From an uncultured Oscillochloris sp. (lineage in GTDB: Bacteria > Chloroflexota > Chloroflexia > Chloroflexales > Chloroflexaceae): a stretch of DNA of 14,557 bases. The position numbers and the translations under genes were made by a program. This document shows positions 1-5,072 of this stretch, piece after piece; the first letter of the stretch is position 1; each line of letters opens with the position of its first letter. Under the pieces are notes generated by a model. It saw nothing but the letters and a program-made list of their open reading frames with translations. It did no database searches and was not told the DNA's origin. The DNA lies in assembly GCA_903877945.1 (NCBI GenBank), contig CAIRFY010000376.1, positions 1 to 14,557 of the forward strand, written 5' to 3'.

Positions 1-150
1 ACCCTCCGGCCCTCACCCCCTGCCCCTCTCCCTCACGGGGAGAGGGGAGATTCCGCACCAGGACGCATCCGACTCCCCCTCTCCCGCTCAGGGAGAGGGG
101 GCTGGGGGGTGAGGGCTGCGCGGCAATCACACGACTTTGCACATGCCCTG
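1..150 (-). mobile_element. MITE-like element, 168-bp type, truncated by the window start
   Basis: Non-coding inverted-repeat element. Its right end, 133-150, is GACTTTGCACATGCCCTG, the same 18-bp terminus found at 14506-14523. Reading 1-150 in reverse complement gives nearly the sequence of 14356-14505, including a middle block with a GCGGGAGAGGGGGAGTCG-type arm and a GTGCGGAATCTCCCC-type segment. Base 1 falls exactly where the missing 18-bp left terminus would join, so the full copy would be 168 bp, the same length as the copy at the other end of the window but in the opposite orientation. No ORF lies inside. The left target duplication cannot be seen. Confidence 0.75.
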
Positions 151-216
151 ATGAGGGAGATGAAAACTCGCAGTACCGCAATAAAGGAATGCGGTCAAGT
201 TGAATAAAGCGAGATG

Positions 217-283
217 CTTTGCGCCTTTGCGCCTTTGCGTCAAACCATACGCTCGTGTGACGCAAAGACGCAAAGACGCAAAG
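217..283 (-). repeat. Long inverted repeat of TTTGCG(C/T)C units
   Basis: Two 26-bp arms, 217-242 and 258-283, surround a 15-bp loop. Each arm holds three CTTTGCG units spaced 8 bp apart. The arms match at 24 of 26 positions. As minus-strand RNA both mismatches become G-U wobbles, while as plus-strand RNA they are A-C mismatches, so the structure favours minus-strand transcripts. It starts about 34 bp after the stop codon of the ABC permease gene. No U-run follows, so it is not a classic intrinsic terminator; it may stabilise the mRNA 3' end or be a dispersed intergenic repeat. The remaining bases between 151 and 316 show nothing else I recognise. Confidence 0.7.
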
Positions 284-316
284 AGCGAGAAGTGTCGCGG
301 ACGGGGGTGGATGGCG

Positions 317-1582
317 CTACTCGTTCCGCAGAGCCTTGATCGGATCGAGCCGGGCGGCGCGCATGGCCGGGAAGAGGCCGAAGAAGATGCCGATACCGGC
401 GGAGATCGAGGTGGACAGGACGACGGAGAAGAGGGAGACACTGGCACGCACGGTGGGGTCTTGCGAGAGCGCGTAGAGGACGGCGGTGCCGCCGAAGGAG
501 AACAGGTAGCCCAGGCCGATCCCGAGGATGCCACCGGCCAGGCAGAGTACCACGGCTTCGATCAAGAACTGCCACATGATGTCGCGGCTGCGGGCACCCA
601 CGGCTTTGCGCAGGCCGATCTCCTTGGTGCGTTGGGCGACACTGACGAGCATAATGTTCATAATGCCGATGCCGCCCACCAGCAGCGAGATCCCGCCGAT
701 GGTACCTAGGAAGGCGCTAAACCCGGTGGTGATCTGCTTAAACTGCTCCGACGCCTGTTGTGGGTTTGTCACCGTGAAGTCGTTGCTCTGGTAGGTGAGC
801 CGGTGTTCCTGGCGCAGCACCACCGTCACCTGACGGATGGCCGCGTCGATCTCGGCCACGCTGCGCGCCTTTACGGTCATGCTCGACACATCCACCCGTG
901 GGCCGACCTCGCTGCGGAAGAGTCGGTCGCGTGCGGTGAGGTAGGGTACATAGACTTGCTCGCTTGGGCTGGAGAACTGGCCGACGGCCCCGGCGGCGGC
1001 GCTCTGCTTGGTGGTGCTGACGCCCACGACCTCGAACTGCACGCCATTGAGGCTGATCCGCCGCCCCACCGCGCTGTAGGTGTCGCCGAAGAGGGTTGTG
1101 GCTACGTTATTGCCGATCACGGCCACGCGGGCGCTGGTGTTCGCCTCGCCCGTATCGAAGTAACGCCCGGCACCCAGAGAGGTGTCGCCGATCTGGAAGA
1201 AGTTCGGCGTCACGCCCTTGACCCCAAAACGGTAGCGTTCGCCGCCCGCACTGACCGCGCCGCTGCGGTCGAGTTCCAGGGCTACGAACTCCACCGCTGG
1301 TGCCGCGCCCGGTCGCAGGATCGCCGCCGCATCTTCGGCCCGCAACTGCGGGCGCAGGGTCTCGTCGCTGTTTTGGCTATCTACCGACGGGTTGACATAA
1401 AATACGCCAATACCAATTTTGTTAAACTCGCGCTGAATAAAGAGCTGATAGCCGTCGCCAATTGCCAGCATCCCCACCACCGCACCCACACCGATGATAA
1501 TGCCGAGCATCGTCAGCAGCGAACGCAGCTTGTGGGTGAGCATAGCCTGCCACGCCACGCGGAATGCCTCTAGGATGGACAT
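317..1582 (-). CDS. ABC transporter permease, MacB/FtsX family
   Basis: This 421-residue inner-membrane permease fits the MacB/LolE type of mechanotransmission ABC transporter, which couples cytoplasmic ATP hydrolysis to extracytoplasmic substrate handling. The N-terminus has the usual amphipathic helix and first membrane segment (about 20-40, with LLTMLGIIIGVGAVVGMLAIGDG-like character). Residues 45-270 form the extracytoplasmic MacB_PCD domain. The C-terminal FtsX domain has three membrane segments (about 285-312, 336-364, 382-408) with the signature MLVSVAQRTKEIGLRKAVGA at 311-330. The ATG at 1582 has an AAGGTG ribosome-binding site 5 nt upstream. Length is normal for a MacB-like permease without a fused ATPase. 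The ATP-binding partner and a membrane-fusion partner are not in the window. A weak -10-like TATAAC lies at 1628-1633. Substrate cannot be inferred. Confidence 0.92.
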   Translation of the reverse strand: MSILEAFRVAWQAMLTHKLRSLLTMLGIIIGVGAVVGMLAIGDGYQLFIQREFNKIGIGVFYVNPSVDSQNSDETLRPQLRAEDAAAILRPGAAPAVEFVALELDRSGAVSAGGERYRFGVKGVTPNFFQIGDTSLGAGRYFDTGEANTSARVAVIGNNVATTLFGDTYSAVGRRISLNGVQFEVVGVSTTKQSAAAGAVGQFSSPSEQVYVPYLTARDRLFRSEVGPRVDVSSMTVKARSVAEIDAAIRQVTVVLRQEHRLTYQSNDFTVTNPQQASEQFKQITTGFSAFLGTIGGISLLVGGIGIMNIMLVSVAQRTKEIGLRKAVGARSRDIMWQFLIEAVVLCLAGGILGIGLGYLFSFGGTAVLYALSQDPTVRASVSLFSVVLSTSISAGIGIFFGLFPAMRAARLDPIKALRNE

Positions 1583-1633
1583 ATGACACCTTGCAGATTT
1601 TCGTTTTGAGACAAGGTTCGTGGCAGTGTTATA

Positions 1634-1702
1634 GTTTGTCGTCGGGCAGCCCTCACCCCCTGCCCCTCTCCCTCACGGGGTGAGGGCTGATCGGCGACAA
1701 AC
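1634..1702. repeat. Foldback GTGAGGG/CCCTCAC repeat, 69 bp
   Basis: An intergenic inverted repeat. The left arm starts GTTTGTCG at 1634-1641 and continues through CAGCCCTCACCCC; the right arm mirrors it, ending CGACAAAC at 1695-1702. The G/C-rich core is shared with the larger elements in this window, but the 18-bp CAGGGC termini are missing and both sides resemble the element's left half. It lies between the Ppx/GppA stop codon and the ABC permease start. It could fold in either transcript, but no U-run follows on the minus strand. Confidence 0.65.
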
Positions 1703-1761
1703 CGTAAAGTATCCGCAAACCATGTCATACCGCAAAAGTAACGCTGTGAGGTATCCTGTCA

Positions 1762-3276
1762 TTATCGCGGCGCGGCGATGATCTCGACGGAGCGACCAAA
1801 AGCCTTCTTCATCAGCCCGGCGCGGCGGTTGGCGTCCCAGATCTCGACCGTGGAGTCGCCGTCGGCGTGGACAACAATGCGTAGCGGATCATCCGTAGGG
1901 TTGACGCGGATGGCGCGCACGACCTGGCTCTTGCTGCGCTCCAGGTATTCGGCGATGCGCAGGAGGGCGCTCAGGCGGGCAATGCGCAGCTCATCATCAG
2001 GCTGGAGGATCTGGGCGAACTCTGATAGGTCGGCCTGGCCTTTGCGGTGGTTGCGCACCAAGCTGGCCAGGATGACAATCTCGCGGTGCGAGAATCCGAG
2101 CAGGGTGGCATTGAATACGAGGTAGGCCGAGTGTTTATGGTGGTCGTAGTAGCCCACCTGCACGCCGATGTCGTGGATGAGGGCGGCGTAACCCAGCAGT
2201 TCGCGCTCCCAGGCACCGTAGAGGTGCAGCGGGGCAAGTTGGTCGAACAGCGATAGGCAGAGTTCGGCCACCCTGGCGCAGTGGTTCTGCTCGTAGTCGT
2301 GCAGGCGGGCCAAGCTCAGCACGCTGAACGCCCGCTGATCCGAGAAGATTGGCGGGTCGGTAGGGCTAAGGAAGTGTTGGTAGAAGAGACCCTCGCGGAC
2401 ACCCTGGCCGCTCACCAGCAGTTCACTAAACCCGCCCTGCTCCATCAACTGGTCAACAATCACCGCGCCCGCCAACGTGACATCGGCGCGGTCAGACTTG
2501 AGGCCGGGGATCGACTCGCGCTCGCGGCGGCTGCGCCCGGCCAGTTGCTCAACCATACCGCTGATCGTAGCGCGGGAGAGAACGTAGCCGTGGATGCGGT
2601 CGAGGGGATAGTTACGCTGCTTCTGGTCGATGCGCGTCAGGGTACGCAGGGTGCCACCCATACCGGCGAGCTGCAGCCCGGCTCCGGCGCGCACCCATGC
2701 CAGGTCGGCGAAGGCGCGGCGGGCGCCGTCGCGTAGGTTGCGCATGTCGCTCTTGCTGATCGGGTCAGACGTGACATAACGTTCGGTGAAGCGTAGCACG
2801 CCCGCCTGGGCCGAGAAGTTGCGCAGGAGCCGCCGGTTGCGCACGGCACAGACCTGGGTAGATCCGCCGCCGGTGTCGAAGACAAAACCGTCGCTGATCG
2901 CCAGGGCGTTGATCGTGCCGAGGTAGCCGAAGTACGCCTCCTCCTCGGCGCTGATGATGCGCAAGTCAAGGCTGGTGGCTCGGCGCAGGGCCTGCCAGAA
3001 CGCCTCCTGATTTTTGGCCTCGCGGATGGCACTGGTGCCAACGGCGATGATCTGCTCAACCCCGGTGTTGCGGCAGAAACGCTCGAACATCGAGAGAGCC
3101 TCGACAGCGCGGTAGATAGGCCGAGCCTGGAGCGTGCGGCTGTCGCCCACGCCCTCGGCAAGGCGCACCGTCTCGCTGACCTCATCGGTGAGCCGGAAGC
3201 AGCGTCCCAGCTCGTAGCTCATCACGATCAGGCGCGTCGTGTTTGATCCCAGGTCGATAACACCAATTTTATGCAT
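1762..3276 (-). CDS. Ppx/GppA phosphatase family protein with C-terminal HD domain
   Basis: This 504-residue cytosolic enzyme should hydrolyse inorganic polyphosphate and/or guanosine pentaphosphate (pppGpp). The N-terminal half is an actin/ASKHA-fold Ppx-GppA domain: phosphate loop 1 GVIDLGSNTTRL at 5-16, an EEEA segment at 111-114 containing the likely catalytic glutamate, phosphate loop 2 FDTGGGSTQ at 133-141, and GMGGTLRTL at 205-213. From about 325 an HD-type domain follows, with H332, the HD pair 368-369 (ALIHDIG), the histidines at 379-382 and H410, as in longer Ppx proteins. The ATG overlaps the stop codon of the upstream aminotransferase gene by 8 nt (3269-3276), which points to translational coupling. 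The next gene downstream is the ABC permease, 179 bp away. Whether polyphosphate or pppGpp is the main substrate cannot be decided from sequence. Confidence 0.93.
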   Translation of the reverse strand: MHKIGVIDLGSNTTRLIVMSYELGRCFRLTDEVSETVRLAEGVGDSRTLQARPIYRAVEALSMFERFCRNTGVEQIIAVGTSAIREAKNQEAFWQALRRATSLDLRIISAEEEAYFGYLGTINALAISDGFVFDTGGGSTQVCAVRNRRLLRNFSAQAGVLRFTERYVTSDPISKSDMRNLRDGARRAFADLAWVRAGAGLQLAGMGGTLRTLTRIDQKQRNYPLDRIHGYVLSRATISGMVEQLAGRSRRERESIPGLKSDRADVTLAGAVIVDQLMEQGGFSELLVSGQGVREGLFYQHFLSPTDPPIFSDQRAFSVLSLARLHDYEQNHCARVAELCLSLFDQLAPLHLYGAWERELLGYAALIHDIGVQVGYYDHHKHSAYLVFNATLLGFSHREIVILASLVRNHRKGQADLSEFAQILQPDDELRIARLSALLRIAEYLERSKSQVVRAIRVNPTDDPLRIVVHADGDSTVEIWDANRRAGLMKKAFGRSVEIIAAPR

Positions 3277-4453
3277 GTGCGTTGTGTGCTGGTGGATTCA
3301 ATACGTCCTTGATCGTAGCAACCACGGTCTCCAGATCTTCGTAGGAGATCACCAGAGGCGGTAGCAGGCGTAGGACGGTGGGGCCGGCGGGCAGGGCCAA
3401 GACGCCGCGCTCCATCAAGGCGGTGAGGTAGGGCTGGACGCGATTCTTCAACTCCAGGCCGACGAGTAGGCCCAGGCCGCGCACCTCGCGCACGACAGGC
3501 AGCCTGAGGGCGGTGAGGCGCTCGATCAGCCATGCGCCTTTCTCGGCAGCCTGGTGCGCGATGTCGTCCTGGATGTAGGTACGCAGGGTGGCGCGGGCAG
3601 CAGCGCAGAGCAGCGGGTTTCCGCCGAAGGTGGTGCCGTGGGAGCCACCGGCTAGGGCACCGTGGCGAGCGTGGATCGCCACCGCGCCCATGGGTAGTCC
3701 GGCGGCGATGCTCTTAGCCAGAATGAGGATGTCGGGCACAACGCCGCTGTGCTCGCAGGCGAAGAGCTTTCCCGTGCGCCCGAATCCGGTCTGCACCTCG
3801 TCGAGCAGCAGCAGGGCACCGCGCTCATCGCAGATACGGCGGGCGGCCTCTAGGTAGCCCGTTGGAGCCGGGCGCACGCCGCCCTCGCCCTGCACCGGCT
3901 CCAGCAGCACCGCCGCCGTCTGCGCGCCTACCGCCTCAGCCAGATCCTCCGCGTCGCCGTAGGGCACGTGAGCGAACTCGGGCACCAGGGGCAGGAAGGG
4001 CTCGCGGTACTTGGGTTCCCAGGTAGCGCTGAGTGCGCCCATCGTGCGCCCGTGAAAGGCGCGCTTAGCGGCGATGATCTGCGTGCGCCCGCTGAGCATG
4101 CGAGCGAACTTGAGACCGGCCTCGACGGCCTCGGCCCCGCTGTTGCAAAGGAAGATCCGCGCCGGAAAGGGCAGGGCCGCCGCCAGTTCTTGGAGGTAGG
4201 CCGCTCGCTCGTCGTTGTAGAAAATCTCGGGGCAACTCATCAGCCGGGCGGCCTGGGCCTGCACAGCGGCCACCACCGTCGGGTGGCTGTGGCCGAGGTT
4301 CGCCGCGCCCTGACCGCCCACGCAGTCGATGAACACGCGCCCCTCGGCGTCATAGAGCCGGGCACCCTCGCCGCGCACAATGGCGACCTGACGCTTCGGG
4401 TAGAGTCCCGAGGTGAACTGCTGCTCCGCTGCGATGATGGTGTCGCTTGACAT
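3269..4453 (-). CDS. argD: Acetylornithine-type aminotransferase, class III PLP-dependent
   Basis: This 394-residue PLP enzyme probably transfers the amino group between N-acetylornithine and 2-oxoglutarate in arginine synthesis. It has the class III landmarks: CNSGAEAVEAGLKFAR (103-118) for the cofactor phosphate, the AFHGRTMGALS loop (132-142), LLDEVQTGFGRTG with cofactor-binding D218, Schiff-base lysine K247 in ILAKSIAAGLPMGA, and THG-type residues GTTFGGNP near 273-280. The open frame extends to 4729, but the ATG at 4453 is chosen because AGAGGT lies 5 nt upstream, family similarity begins there, and a terminator and promoter occupy the extra region. It overlaps the next gene by 8 nt. The N-terminal pattern (GLYPKRQ, RGEGARLYDAEGR) also resembles LysJ-type enzymes acting on LysW-bound lysine; no lysine or arginine genes nearby settle this. 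Confidence 0.88.
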   Translation of the reverse strand: MSSDTIIAAEQQFTSGLYPKRQVAIVRGEGARLYDAEGRVFIDCVGGQGAANLGHSHPTVVAAVQAQAARLMSCPEIFYNDERAAYLQELAAALPFPARIFLCNSGAEAVEAGLKFARMLSGRTQIIAAKRAFHGRTMGALSATWEPKYREPFLPLVPEFAHVPYGDAEDLAEAVGAQTAAVLLEPVQGEGGVRPAPTGYLEAARRICDERGALLLLDEVQTGFGRTGKLFACEHSGVVPDILILAKSIAAGLPMGAVAIHARHGALAGGSHGTTFGGNPLLCAAARATLRTYIQDDIAHQAAEKGAWLIERLTALRLPVVREVRGLGLLVGLELKNRVQPYLTALMERGVLALPAGPTVLRLLPPLVISYEDLETVVATIKDVLNPPAHNAHA

Positions 4454-4488
4454 AATTACCTCTGGCAGAAAGTGACGCATGCGCGGCA

Positions 4489-4497
4489 AGTATACCA
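4489..4497 (-). promoter_or_regulatory. Extended -10 promoter for the aminotransferase-ppx unit
   Basis: On the minus strand TGGTATACT is an extended -10 element (TGn plus TATACT, hexamer 4494 down to 4489). No good -35 lies at the usual distance, as expected for extended -10 promoters. Transcription would begin near 4482, about 30 nt before the ATG at 4453, just after the terminator of the preceding gene. Confidence 0.6.
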
Positions 4498-4506
4498 TGA
4501 GGCACG

Positions 4507-4555
4507 AAAAAAACACCGATGGGCGCGCAGCCCCTTTGCTGCACGCCCATCGGTG
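4507..4555 (-). terminator. Rho-independent terminator after the receiver-domain gene
   Basis: A 12-bp perfect stem pairs CACCGATGGGCG (4514-4525) with CGCCCATCGGTG (4544-4555). Four further pairs (GCAG 4527-4530 with CTGC 4539-4542) close an 8-nt loop. On the minus strand it is followed directly by seven T residues (A-run 4507-4513). It lies 34 bp after the stop codon of the 4590-5006 gene and separates it from argD. Confidence 0.92.
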
Positions 4556-4589
4556 GAAGGAGAGAGAAGTCGCTCGCCACGAGGACGAG

Positions 4590-5006
4590 CTAAAGTAATG
4601 ATGAGAACTCTGCCGATGACCCATGCGTGTGCGCTGCGAAGATCGAGCTAAGGATCGAAAGAGTCTGCTCAGACGATGCCTTACGTTCGAGTGCGTAGGT
4701 AATGTCGGGGGACATTGGTACGACCCCATCGTGGATCATCAGCACCTGAATATTGGCGGCGTGTTCGCGGACGCGCCGGGCCAGATCCGCGCCGCTGCCC
4801 TCGGCACGGCGCATAAATGTCGCCTCGGTGATCAGCAGGCACACCTGGCGCTCCGTCACATAGCGCATGGCCTGGCTGACCGAAAAGGTAAGCAGCAGGT
4901 CGTAGTCCCAGCCGACGACGGTGCGCAGGTGTTGCTGCATATCAAACATCCATGCCGGATCGGCTCCAGCGAGGATAATGGTTGGATATTGCTGGCTGTC
5001 GCTCAT
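4590..5006 (-). CDS. Degenerate response-regulator receiver-domain protein
   Basis: A single-domain cytosolic protein of 138 residues with the receiver (REC) layout and no output domain. Strand 1 is TIILAGADP with acidic D16. Strand 3 reads VCLLITEAT, which aligns with the common LLITD receiver signature, so glutamate E61 occupies the phospho-acceptor position. The following SGADLARRVRE helix, the VLMI strand (88-91) and RKAS with K109 match the rest of the fold, while the usual Thr/Ser after strand 4 is His92. The open frame extends to 5072, but the ATG at 5006 has GAGGAAG about 6 nt upstream and begins just before the fold. It lies 62 bp after the VWA protein gene, has its own likely promoter, and ends at a strong terminator. 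Assignment to the REC fold is by pattern; overall similarity is low, so function is unknown. Confidence 0.7.
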   Translation of the reverse strand: MSDSQQYPTIILAGADPAWMFDMQQHLRTVVGWDYDLLLTFSVSQAMRYVTERQVCLLITEATFMRRAEGSGADLARRVREHAANIQVLMIHDGVVPMSPDITYALERKASSEQTLSILSSIFAAHTHGSSAEFSSLL

Positions 5007-5043
5007 GGATGGCTTCCTCAAGGTCAGCAAGTAGCGGATGTGT

Positions 5044-5072
5044 AGCATACGCCGAACAGTGTCGTTCGTCAA
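5044..5072 (-). promoter_or_regulatory. Sigma70-like promoter for the receiver-domain gene
   Basis: On the minus strand TTGACG (5072 down to 5067) and TATGCT (5049 down to 5044) are separated by exactly 17 bp. The -35 box contains the TGA stop codon of the upstream VWA gene. The predicted start near 5037 leaves a leader of about 30 nt before the ATG at 5006. The receiver gene can therefore be expressed separately from the VWA gene. Confidence 0.55.

Noticed and set aside
200..709. Plus-strand open frame of 169 codons
   Set aside because: It runs antisense to the ABC permease and begins in the inverted repeat; its composition is that of a shadow frame with no domain or ribosome-binding site.
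1628..1656. Promoter for the ABC permease at TATAAC
   Set aside because: The -10 is reasonable but the -35 position falls in the GTGAGGG repeat arm with no resemblance to TTGACA.
4454..4729. N-terminal extension of the aminotransferase frame
   Set aside because: This stretch contains a strong terminator, an extended -10 promoter and the 3' end of another gene; the ATG at 4453 has a good ribosome-binding site.
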